A stretch of DNA of 64,000 bases from Paraburkholderia graminis C4D1M (GTDB lineage Bacteria > Pseudomonadota > Gammaproteobacteria > Burkholderiales > Burkholderiaceae). The notes beneath the pieces are model-generated. The model made no database searches. It saw only the letters and a list, made by a program, of their open reading frames with translations, and was not told the DNA's origin. Positions 26,365-34,149 of the stretch are shown here, piece by piece. The stretch spans positions 62,001 through 126,000 of the forward strand of contig NZ_ABLD01000012.1 of assembly GCF_000172415.1 (NCBI RefSeq), in the 5' to 3' direction. The position numbers were made by a program, and so were the translations under genes. Within the stretch, counting starts at the first letter, position 1; each line of letters opens with the position of its first letter.

Positions 26365-26953
26365 GTTCGGTCACCGTGAAAGTAAAGCGCTTCCATTCGG
26401 AAGCGAGGTTCCAGTCGCGGTTATTCACCGCGTCGATCTGAAACGGCTTGGGCATCAACGCGATGTCGAGCTGCATGCGCACCGACGCGTTGTACGTTTC
26501 GCCGGCATGCACGTCGTTGCGCTCGATCACATGCCACGACGACACATGCTTGATGACCGCGAGCGCGTCTTTCAGCGTGGAAAAGCCAAGCTGCAAACCG
26601 CCGGACGACACACTCGACACGCGATATTCGCGCGTGAGCGGCTGGAACGACAGACGCAGACTCTGCGACACGTTGACCGGCTGTTCGTCGAACCAGTACC
26701 AGCGCGGCCGGCTCAGTTCGAAGTCGGTCGTGAAGTAAAGCGGAATGCCTTTATTGACCGCGTCTTCGAGATTGCTGTTCAAATCGAAGTCGAAACGCGC
26801 GTCGAGGCTCCAACCGGTGTTGTCCGCTTGCAGCGAAGCGCGCTGCACGGCGATCGAGTCGGCGTGCGCGGCGCCGGGTGCCGCAAGCCAGACGGCCAGC
26901 GCGACCCAGAGCACGGCAGCGAGCCGAAGCGGGAAGAAGCGTTTGATGGTCAC
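26354..26953 (-). CDS. DUF4390 exported protein
   Basis: This 199-residue protein has a signal peptide (cleavage near GAAHA, about residue 31) and a mature beta-rich domain. Recognisable family stretches are WSLDARFDFDLN, GIPLYFTTDFEL, RPRWYWFDE, and LSFQPLTREYRVS. It matches the DUF4390 family that regularly lies between rsmB and the NtrY/NtrX pair in betaproteobacteria. Its function is unknown; the conserved position suggests it feeds a periplasmic signal to the kinase, which is inference. The GTG start overlaps the rsmB stop (GTGA). Confidence 0.88.
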   Translation of the reverse strand: MTIKRFFPLRLAAVLWVALAVWLAAPGAAHADSIAVQRASLQADNTGWSLDARFDFDLNSNLEDAVNKGIPLYFTTDFELSRPRWYWFDEQPVNVSQSLRLSFQPLTREYRVSSVSSGGLQLGFSTLKDALAVIKHVSSWHVIERNDVHAGETYNASVRMQLDIALMPKPFQIDAVNNRDWNLASEWKRFTFTVTERAK

Positions 26954-28389
26954 CGTTTCTGAAAGCGCGCGTAGAAAAATCCGTCGTGGTCTGAGTTCGC
27001 GCCGGCGCTGATGTCAGCGAATTCTCCGGCATGGGAACCGGCCGATGTGTCGGCGGGCGCGCGGGCGACTGAAGGTAGAAGTTGCCCCGGCGCGTCCAAT
27101 CGTACCGCATCCTGATATTTGTTTCCAAACCACTGCGCCTGCAACTCGCCTTCTTCGGGAAAGATCGAGCACGTAACGTAAAGCAATTCGCCGCCAGGTT
27201 TCACGAGCGGCCAGAGCGCGCCGAGAATGCGCCGCTGTTCGTCGACGAGCGCGGGAATATCGGACGCGCGGCGCAACCAGCGAATGTCCGGATGACGCCG
27301 CACGATGCCCGACGCCGAGCACGGCACGTCGGCGAGAATGCGGTCGAACGGCTGGTCGATGTCGTCGTGCCATTTGGACGGCGCGCCGGCGTCGCCGATT
27401 CGCACCTCCGCTTCGAGCTTGAGCCGCTGCAGGTTTTCGCCGATCCGCCGCGCGCGCGACACGTCGCTTTCGAGCGCCACCAATTGCAGGTTCGCGAGTT
27501 CCAGCAGATGCCCTGTCTTGCCGCCCGGCGCTGCGCACGCGTCGAGCACGCGCATGCCGTCGCGCACGCCGAGCAGTTGCGCGGCGAGCTGCGCGCCCGC
27601 GTCCTGCACGGACACGACGCCCTCGTTAAAGCCAGGAATGCGATCGACCGGCATCGGCGTGGCGAGCATCACCGCGTAGTCGCCGACCTTGCTCGCGCTG
27701 ATGTGATGGTCCTCGAGCACTTGCAGGTACGCTTCGACCGTCGAATGACGCGCGTTCACGCGCAGCGTCAACGGGCCTTGCGTATTGCCGGCCGCGAGCA
27801 CGTCTTGCCATGCTTCGGGCCATGCGCGTCTCACGGCGTCGATCCACCATGTCGGGTAATTCCAGCGCGCGACTTCGTCGGCTTGCGCTTCTGTCAGCAG
27901 CGCGTCGCGTTCGCGTAGGAAGTTGCGCAGCACGGCGTTGACGAGCCCCTTCGCGAAAGCGAATTCACGGCGAGCCGAGATCGCCCCGACCGCCTGGTCG
28001 ACCACGGTGAACGGCGTATAGGCGGCGCTCGCTTCGTCGTCGATTAATAGCGCGAGCGCGCAGGCCAGTACGTGACCGACATGCGGCGGCGGCGCTTTCT
28101 TAACGAGCTTCGCGATCAGCCACTCAGCCGTCCCGAGACGCCGCATCGTGCGATACGCGATGTCCTGCACCGCGCCGCGCGCGGCAGCGGCACTGCCCTC
28201 GGGCGCGGCCACGAAAACGGTTTGCAGCGCGGCCGGCAAAGCCGCGCCGAGGCGCACGGCGCCGACGGCCTGCGCGGCGCAATCGAGCGCGAAGCCGAGC
28301 GATTCCGGCGCGAGATGCAGCACGGACAAGCGGGATTCGCGCGGACGCGCCGACGAAGAAGCAGAACGCGAAGAAGGCTTTGGGATCAT
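26950..28389 (-). CDS. rsmB: 16S rRNA m5C967 methyltransferase RsmB
   Basis: This 479-residue protein has an N-terminal NusB-like RNA-binding domain and a C-terminal SAM-dependent m5C methyltransferase domain. The SAM loop is VLDACAAPGGKTGHLLEL. The PCSASG motif and the catalytic Cys of VTCSIFPEEG are present. The ATG at 28389 (MIPKPSSRSASS) is chosen over an upstream in-frame codon. Its N-terminal 35 residues are Ser/Arg rich and poorly conserved in appearance. It is coupled to DUF4390. Confidence 0.93.
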   Translation of the reverse strand: MIPKPSSRSASSSARPRESRLSVLHLAPESLGFALDCAAQAVGAVRLGAALPAALQTVFVAAPEGSAAAARGAVQDIAYRTMRRLGTAEWLIAKLVKKAPPPHVGHVLACALALLIDDEASAAYTPFTVVDQAVGAISARREFAFAKGLVNAVLRNFLRERDALLTEAQADEVARWNYPTWWIDAVRRAWPEAWQDVLAAGNTQGPLTLRVNARHSTVEAYLQVLEDHHISASKVGDYAVMLATPMPVDRIPGFNEGVVSVQDAGAQLAAQLLGVRDGMRVLDACAAPGGKTGHLLELANLQLVALESDVSRARRIGENLQRLKLEAEVRIGDAGAPSKWHDDIDQPFDRILADVPCSASGIVRRHPDIRWLRRASDIPALVDEQRRILGALWPLVKPGGELLYVTCSIFPEEGELQAQWFGNKYQDAVRLDAPGQLLPSVARAPADTSAGSHAGEFADISAGANSDHDGFFYARFQKR

Positions 28390-28519
28390 GGAAGAACAAA
28401 GGCAGGCCGCGCGGTAGGCGCGGCACAATGAGCACACATTGTAGCGTGGCGCGGCGTGTGGACCGCGAGCGGGCGTGTGCAGTGCGCGCGGCCGCGTCGA
28501 TCACCGCGGCCAGCAAATA

Positions 28520-28547
28520 AAAAGGCGAGCCCGAAGACTCGCCTTTT
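28520..28547. terminator. Bidirectional terminator downstream of htpX
   Basis: AAAAGGCGAG (28520-28529) and CTCGCCTTTT (28538-28547) form a perfect 10-bp stem around an 8-base loop. A-tract and T-tract flanks make it usable from both strands. It lies 21 bases past the htpX stop and upstream of rsmB. Confidence 0.8.
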
Positions 28548-28568
28548 GTCACGCCGCGCGCTACGCGC

Positions 28569-29426
28569 TTATTCGAAGCGCCCGGTGCGGGCCATTTCCA
28601 TCAGGCGCGCAATGCGCTCTTCCGTTGCCGGGTGCGTCGAAAACAGATTCGCGATGCTGCCGCCCGCGAGCGGGTTCATGATCATCATCTGCGCGGTGGC
28701 CGGATGCTGTTCGGCTGTGGGAAACGGAATGCCGCTCGCATAACGATGAATCTTGTCGAGCGCCGACGCGAGCGCCTGCGGGTCGCCTGAAATCTGCGCG
28801 CCGCCGCGGTCGGCCTCGAATTCACGCGCGCGCGAAATCGCCATCTGGATCAGCGCACCGGCGATAGGCGCGAGCAGCGCGACCGCGATGCCGGCGATCG
28901 GGTTCGTGGTACGCCCGTTTTCGTCGCGGCCGCCGAAGAACATCGCGAAGTTCGCGATCGCCGAGATCGCGCCGGCCATGGTGGCCGAGATCGTCGAGAT
29001 CAGAATGTCGCGATGCTTGACGTGCGCGAGTTCGTGCGCCATCACGCCGCGCATTTCGCGCTCGGACAGCACGCGCAGAATGCCGGTGGTCGCGGCAACC
29101 GCCGCGTGCTCCGGATTGCGGCCCGTAGCGAACGCGTTCGGCGCATCTTCGTTGATCAGATAGACGCGCGGCATCGGCAAGCCGGCACGCGTGGAGAGTT
29201 CACGCACCATGCGATAAAACTGCGGCGCACTGGTTTCGTCGACTTCCTGCGCGTTGTACATGCGCAGCACCATCTTGTCCGAGAACCAGTACGAGAAAAA
29301 ATTCATACCGAGCGCAATGACGAGCGCGATCGTCATGCCGCGCGACCCGCCTATCATTCCGCCGATCACGATGAAAAGGGCCGTGATCGCGGCCATCAAC
29401 ATCGCGGTTTTGACCCAATTGAACAT
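28569..29426 (-). CDS. htpX: Membrane zinc metalloprotease HtpX
   Basis: This 285-residue inner-membrane M48 protease takes part in quality control of membrane proteins. Two TM helices open the protein (MFNWVKTAMLMAAITALF and SRGMTIALVIALG). The zinc motif is HELAHVKH, and the third ligand Glu is in REFEADRGG. Two further hydrophobic segments follow the active site. The ATG at 29426 has GGAGTTGCAGAC upstream and gives the standard family length; the slightly longer open frame is not needed. Confidence 0.95.
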   Translation of the reverse strand: MFNWVKTAMLMAAITALFIVIGGMIGGSRGMTIALVIALGMNFFSYWFSDKMVLRMYNAQEVDETSAPQFYRMVRELSTRAGLPMPRVYLINEDAPNAFATGRNPEHAAVAATTGILRVLSEREMRGVMAHELAHVKHRDILISTISATMAGAISAIANFAMFFGGRDENGRTTNPIAGIAVALLAPIAGALIQMAISRAREFEADRGGAQISGDPQALASALDKIHRYASGIPFPTAEQHPATAQMMIMNPLAGGSIANLFSTHPATEERIARLMEMARTGRFE

Positions 29427-29540
29427 GTCTGCAACTCCTTGCCCTAACGCGGGGTTCATATCCGTGCCGCATCATCGCGGCGCCTGATTATGCCTGACTG
29501 TAAGCGAAATGTTAGATATGGACGCGCGCGAAAAATTCAA

Positions 29541-30182
29541 TCATCTCGATGCAGTGGCGAGCTTGATCCCCAGGCCGACAAAGGCGCTGCCGACACCGCG
29601 GTCCAGCCACTTCTTGACCGACGGCTTGCCGGAGAAGCGCTGCGTGACGCTGCCGGCGATCCACGCGACAAAGCTGTTCCACAGCATGCTCATGACCACG
29701 AAGACCGCGCCGAGCGTCAGAAAGGCGAGCGCCTTCTGATCCGTGCCGGCGGTAACGAACTGGGGGAAGAACGAAACGAAGAAAAGCACCACCTTCGGGT
29801 TCAGCACGTTGGTCCAGAAGCCTTGCAGGAAAAGCTGGCGCAACGACTTCGGGGCACCGGCCCCGCGTGCCTGGCCGCGGGCCTCGTCGGCGGCTGGCTT
29901 CGCAAAAATAAGGCGTACGCCGAGATAAATCAGATAAATCGCGCCGACGAACTTGATGACGGTGAACGCAGTGGCCGACGCCGCGAGCAGCGCCGTCAGG
30001 CCGAACGCGCACGCGAGCGAGTGCACGCAGCAGCCCGCCGAAATGCCCAGCGCGGACATGAGCCCCGCCCCGCGCCCCTGTGCGACGCTGCGCCCGACGA
30101 TATAAGCCGTATCCGGCCCGGGCGTGACGTTCAGCAGAAAAACGGCGACGACGAAAAACTCGAAATGGGTGATGCCGAACAT
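29541..30182 (-). CDS. LysE/RhtB-family amino-acid exporter
   Basis: This 213-residue protein has about six TM helices. It opens MFGITHFEFFVVAVFLLNVTPGPDTAYIVGRS, with the family's NVTPGPD motif in TM1. A second conserved region is GFWTNVLNPKVVLFFVSFFPQF. Members export basic amino acids, threonine, homoserine lactone or leucine; the substrate is not predictable here. The start was set at 30182 to match family length. It lies downstream of fmt with a gap of 113 bases. Confidence 0.88.
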   Translation of the reverse strand: MFGITHFEFFVVAVFLLNVTPGPDTAYIVGRSVAQGRGAGLMSALGISAGCCVHSLACAFGLTALLAASATAFTVIKFVGAIYLIYLGVRLIFAKPAADEARGQARGAGAPKSLRQLFLQGFWTNVLNPKVVLFFVSFFPQFVTAGTDQKALAFLTLGAVFVVMSMLWNSFVAWIAGSVTQRFSGKPSVKKWLDRGVGSAFVGLGIKLATASR

Positions 30183-30295
30183 GGGAATCCTCGAAAGCTG
30201 GGCCTTTGCATGACGGATTCTAACGCGCGGCGGACGCGCGACGGGGCCGCTCGCCATCGGCCGAATGGACGATGGGCAAGCGCCGCGAGGCCGTG

Positions 30296-31282
30296 CTAGT
30301 TTGCGTCGGGAATGTGGAAACGCTGGCCTGCGGCGAGTCCGAAGCCAGCCAGGAATTCGCGCGCCGGGAGCCGCTTGCCGCCGGGTTTTTGCAGTTGCGT
30401 GAGACGCAACGCGCCTTCGCCGCAGGCCACGACGACGCCTTCCGGCGAAACACCGGTGATCGTGCCGGGCGCCGCGTTGTTTGTGCTGTCTTGGGCGGCG
30501 GCCGCCCAGATCTTGATCGCGGTTCCGTCCTCGAGCGTCGCCACGCCGCCAGGAAACGGATCGAATGCGCGCACCTGGCGCGCGAGCACCGCGGCCGGCC
30601 GGCGCCAGTCGAGCGCGGCCTCGTGCTTGCCGATCTTTTCGGCGTAGGTCACGCCGTCGGCGGGTTGCGGCGTTGAGGCCAGCTTGCCGCTGCGTTCGAG
30701 TTCGACGAGCGCCTCGACGATCAGCTTCGCGCCGGCCTGCGCGAGGCGGTCGTGCAAGGTGGCGGTGGTGTCGTCGGCGGAAATGGGCGTGCGGATTTCG
30801 GAAATCATCGCGCCCGTGTCGAGGCCGGCGTCCATCTGCATCAGCGTGATGCCGGTTTCGGCGTCGCCCGCCTCGATCGCGCGATGAATCGGCGCCGCGC
30901 CGCGCCAGCGCGGCAACAGCGACGCGTGAATATTGATGCAGCCGTGCGTCGCGATGTCGAGCACTTCCTGCGGCAGGATCAGGCCGTACGCGGCCACCAC
31001 CATCACGTCGTGCGGCGTGGCGCGCAACTGCTCGATGGCCGCCGCCGCCTCAGCCGGATACTTGCCCGCGCGGCGCAACGAAGGCGGCTGTGCGACCGCG
31101 ATCCCATGTTCCACGGCGTAGCGCTTGACGGGACTCGCCTGCAATTTCATGCCGCGCCCCGCCGGCCGGTCCGGCTGCGTGAGCACGAGCGGCACCGCAA
31201 AACCGGCGCCGTGGATGGCCGCCAGCGCAGCCGAAGCGAATTCCGGCGTGCCGGCAAAGACAACGCGCAACGAATGACTCAT
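30296..31282 (-). CDS. fmt: Methionyl-tRNA formyltransferase
   Basis: This 328-residue enzyme formylates initiator Met-tRNA with 10-formyl-THF. The Rossmann N-domain begins SLRVVFAGTPEFAS. The catalytic NIHASLLPRWRGAAPIH stretch with Asn, His and Asp is intact, and the C-terminal OB-like domain carries the KPGGKRLPAREFLAG end. It follows def with 37 bases between them, the classic def-fmt pair. Confidence 0.96.
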   Translation of the reverse strand: MSHSLRVVFAGTPEFASAALAAIHGAGFAVPLVLTQPDRPAGRGMKLQASPVKRYAVEHGIAVAQPPSLRRAGKYPAEAAAAIEQLRATPHDVMVVAAYGLILPQEVLDIATHGCINIHASLLPRWRGAAPIHRAIEAGDAETGITLMQMDAGLDTGAMISEIRTPISADDTTATLHDRLAQAGAKLIVEALVELERSGKLASTPQPADGVTYAEKIGKHEAALDWRRPAAVLARQVRAFDPFPGGVATLEDGTAIKIWAAAAQDSTNNAAPGTITGVSPEGVVVACGEGALRLTQLQKPGGKRLPAREFLAGFGLAAGQRFHIPDAN

Positions 31283-31319
31283 GAGCGGGAGGGCGAGCAG
31301 GTAGCGGAATGGGCGCGCA

Positions 31320-31823
31320 TTACATTGCGTGGGCGAGCTTCTTCATCTTGCTCTTGATGCGCGTTTGCTTGAGCGGCGACAGATATTCGACGAACACGTG
31401 GCCCATCAGGTGATCCATCTCGTGCTGGATGCACACGGCAAGCAGTCCCTCGCAGTCCATCTCGAAGGTTTCGCCCTTTTCGTTGAGCGCCCGCACGCGC
31501 ACTTTCTCCGCACGCTCGACGTTGTCGTAAATGCCCGGCACGGACAGACAGCCCTCTTCCGACAGCTTCTTCTCGTTGCTCGACCAGACGATTTCCGGGT
31601 TGATGAACGCGAGCAGTTGATCGTGCGCGTCCGAGACGTCGATCACGATCACGCGCTCATGCACGTCGACCTGGGTGGCCGCGAGGCCCACGCCCGGCGC
31701 GGCGTACATGGTTTCCGCCATATCCGCGACGAGGCGGCGGATACGGTCGTTAACCTCTTCCACCGGCTTTGCAACCTTGTGCAGCCGTTTGTCCGGGTAA
31801 TTGAGGATGTTCAGTAAAGCCAT
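31320..31823 (-). CDS. def: Peptide deformylase
   Basis: This 167-residue metalloenzyme removes the N-formyl group from nascent proteins. All three PDF motifs are present: GVGLAATQ, EEGCLSVPG (metal-binding Cys), and QHEMDHLMG (HExxH-type with two His and Glu). The start MALLNILNYPDKRLH at 31823 is standard; the longer open frame upstream is non-homologous. It heads a minus-strand group with fmt and is divergent from dprA. Confidence 0.96.
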   Translation of the reverse strand: MALLNILNYPDKRLHKVAKPVEEVNDRIRRLVADMAETMYAAPGVGLAATQVDVHERVIVIDVSDAHDQLLAFINPEIVWSSNEKKLSEEGCLSVPGIYDNVERAEKVRVRALNEKGETFEMDCEGLLAVCIQHEMDHLMGHVFVEYLSPLKQTRIKSKMKKLAHAM

Positions 31824-32067
31824 GATTTCGAGAGTGATTTTTAGACGCCGCTGACCATGAGAAGGCCCGCGTTGGCCATTCGGCCAGGTTGTCGGCACGT
31901 CGCAATGCGCACACGATAGATGGTGTCGAACCGGTTCGATTCAACGCGCCACACGCGCTAGACGACGAGCCCGCGCGGGTGGGCGCGGCGCTGCAGTTAT
32001 TTCGGATGATGAAAATTTTAGCATGGCGCCCGCCTGCCCGCTGGCGCTGCACGAGGATCGACCCGCA

Positions 32068-33363
32068 ATGCACACCTTGCCTTCAACGGATCTTGAACTC
32101 GCCGCGTGGCTGCGGCTCTCTCTCGCGCCGGGGCTCAAACCCACCGCGCTGCGCCTGCTGCTGGGCGCTTTCGGGCTGCCCGAGGCGATTTTTCGGCAGG
32201 AGCATGAGACGCTCGCCGCGATTGCCGGCGACGCCGCGGCGCGCGCGGCGCTGGCGCCGACCGGCCCGGACTTCGACGCCCAACTGGAAGCGGTGATCGC
32301 ATGGCGCGAGCTGCCCGGTAACCAGGTCGTCACGCTCGACGACCCCGCCTATCCGCCGGCGCTGCTGACCATGCCCGATCCGCCGCCGCTGCTATATATA
32401 AAGGGGCGGCTCGAGCTGTTGCACACGCGCGCGGTCGCGCTGGTGGGCAGCCGCAGCGCGACGCCGCAAGGTGAGGAAGACGCCGAACGCTTCGCGCGGA
32501 CGATTTCGGCGGCGGGCGTGACGGTTGTGTCGGGGCTCGCGAGAGGCATCGACGGCGCGGCGCATCGGGGCGGGCTCGCGGGCGTCGGCAGCACGGTCGC
32601 GGTGATCGGCACCGGCGCGGATCTCGTTTATCCGGCCGCGCACCACGCGCTTGCGCGGCAAATCGCGCTGCAAGGCGCGATTCTGTCGGAGTGGCCGCTC
32701 GGCACGCCGGCGCGCGCGGCCAACTTTCCGCAGCGTAATCGGCTGATCGCCGGACTCGTCAGCGGCGTGCTGGTCGTCGAGGCGGCCATGCGCTCGGGCT
32801 CGCTGATCACCGCGCGGCTCGCCAACGAGATGGGCCGCGATATCTTTGCGTTGCCGGGCTCGATCCACGCGCCGTTGTCGCGCGGGTGTCATCGGATGAT
32901 CAAGCAGGGCGCGAAGCTGGTCGAGACGCCTGAGGAAGTGCTGGAGGAATTGGGGTTTGCGAAGACTGCGGCTGTGGGCGTTGCAGGCGTTCGCGGGCAG
33001 CGGGCGCCGACGCGCACGTTCGACGACGACGCAACGGCGGCGGACTGCACGGCGCCGGCGCGACGTTCGGCGCAGCGCGACGAGGCGGCGACATACGCGC
33101 AGTCCCAGGCGAAGGCGCAGGCAAACGCCGAGCCGCAACCCATAGCCGCCGAAGCACGCGCCCCGAACGTACGCGATGTACCCGACCCCGACGCGCAAAA
33201 ACTGCTCGCCGCGCTGGGCCACGCGCCGACTAGCCTTGAAATTCTCGCCACGCGCACCGAGATGGAATACGCGGTCCTGCAGACGACGCTGCTGCAACTG
33301 GAACTCGCCGGCCACGTCAGCGCGCTGCCCGGCGGGCGCTACACGCGGGCAAGCCACGGCTAA
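32068..33363 (+). CDS. dprA: DNA-processing protein DprA
   Basis: This 431-residue protein loads RecA on incoming single-stranded DNA in natural transformation. The Rossmann-like core carries the VALVGSRSATPQG motif, GLARGIDGAAHRG and FPQRNRLIAGLV. A low-complexity Ala/Gln/Arg linker of about 60 residues leads to a C-terminal winged-helix domain (SLEILATRTEMEYAVLQTTLLQLELAGHV). ATG 32068 has GAGG 11 bases upstream; an in-frame ATG at 32023 would add 15 residues and cannot be excluded. Confidence 0.92.
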   Translation: MHTLPSTDLELAAWLRLSLAPGLKPTALRLLLGAFGLPEAIFRQEHETLAAIAGDAAARAALAPTGPDFDAQLEAVIAWRELPGNQVVTLDDPAYPPALLTMPDPPPLLYIKGRLELLHTRAVALVGSRSATPQGEEDAERFARTISAAGVTVVSGLARGIDGAAHRGGLAGVGSTVAVIGTGADLVYPAAHHALARQIALQGAILSEWPLGTPARAANFPQRNRLIAGLVSGVLVVEAAMRSGSLITARLANEMGRDIFALPGSIHAPLSRGCHRMIKQGAKLVETPEEVLEELGFAKTAAVGVAGVRGQRAPTRTFDDDATAADCTAPARRSAQRDEAATYAQSQAKAQANAEPQPIAAEARAPNVRDVPDPDAQKLLAALGHAPTSLEILATRTEMEYAVLQTTLLQLELAGHVSALPGGRYTRASHG

Positions 33364-33414
33364 CGCATGTTGACGCCCCTTGACCACTCTCCGGGATCGG
33401 CCATGCTACATTCG

Positions 33415-33462
33415 CGCCAACGCATCCGCCAACGCATCCGCCAAAGCATTCGACAAAGCACT
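33415..33462 (+). repeat. Four tandem 12-bp repeats upstream of a thioredoxin-like gene
   Basis: Units CGCCAACGCATC (33415-33426), the same again (33427-33438), CGCCAAAGCATT (33439-33450) and CGACAAAGCACT (33451-33462) lie end to end. The first two are identical, and the third and fourth diverge progressively. The array ends 12 bases before the ATG of the following gene, directly against its ribosome-binding region. Confidence 0.85.
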
Positions 33463-33474
33463 AGAGGAACCACC

Positions 33475-33852
33475 ATGCCCGCGCTGAATCTCGACACCGA
33501 CCACGACCGGATCGCCGAGCGCGTCAATGAGCCCGACACGCTGTTCGTGGCCTGCCTGTGCGCGGAATGGTGCGGAACCTGCCGCGAGTATCGCGAGGCG
33601 TTCGACAAGCTGGCCGAGCGGCATCCGCAAATCTGCTTCGCATGGATCGACATCGAAACGCATGCGGATCGATTCGACGATCTCGACGTCGAGAATTTTC
33701 CGACCATCCTGATCGAAGACTCGGTAACGACACGTTTTTTCGGCACCGTTTTGCCGCAAGCAGGGATTGTCGAGCGGATGCTCTCGGACCTGACCGCGCT
33801 GCCGGGCGTCGTCGGCGCGCCCAAATTGCGGCCCGCGCTGGCGGCTGCCTGA
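33475..33852 (+). CDS. Small thioredoxin-family protein
   Basis: This 125-residue cytoplasmic thioredoxin-fold protein has the active-site WCGTC (Cys33 and Cys36) and the cis-proline motif NFPTI. The LF-A-C-L-C-AEWC region aligns with thioredoxin strand beta-3. An extra Cys (Cys28) lies just before the active site, and the C-terminal region is Ala/Pro rich. ATG 33475 follows an AGAGGAACCACC Shine-Dalgarno. The longer frame would translate the 12-bp repeats into Arg/Gln/Ile units and is rejected. Its partner is unknown. Confidence 0.88.
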   Translation: MPALNLDTDHDRIAERVNEPDTLFVACLCAEWCGTCREYREAFDKLAERHPQICFAWIDIETHADRFDDLDVENFPTILIEDSVTTRFFGTVLPQAGIVERMLSDLTALPGVVGAPKLRPALAAA

Positions 33853-34020
33853 GCGCCAGATTCACGGCTTCGTCGACAGCGCCGAGCGGATCGCGACGGC
33901 CTCGGCGGCACGGCGGTTGCGAGCGGCGCACAGCGCGTTTGCCGCAGGTTGTCGGAGCGCCGGACGCGCAATCATGATGGCGCGCTTTTAGGGCCGCTTT
34001 TATGCCCGCTTTTATGGCAG

Positions 34021-34149
34021 TTGACACGCCGCTTTCGCGCCGTGTGCTATAAAGCGGTCGTTAATGGGTAGCAAGGTCGCAAACGAGGGTCGCGCCAACT
34101 GGGCGCGCTCAAGGCCACCAACCCGGATATACCAACCTCACATCGAGTC
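34021..34149 (+). promoter_or_regulatory. topB leader with promoter-like element and hairpin
   Basis: A perfect TTGACA at 34021-34026 precedes TATAAA at 34048-34053. The 21-base spacing is too long for a standard sigma-70 promoter, so a different -10 may be used. Further down, CGCGCC (34091-34096) and GGCGCG (34102-34107) form a perfect 6-bp hairpin with an AACTG loop, flanked by GGGT and ACCC that could close an outer helix. No ribosome-binding site of note precedes the topB ATG. Confidence 0.4.

Noticed and set aside
33415..33462. CRISPR-like array
   Set aside because: Units are only 12 bp and directly adjacent with no spacers.
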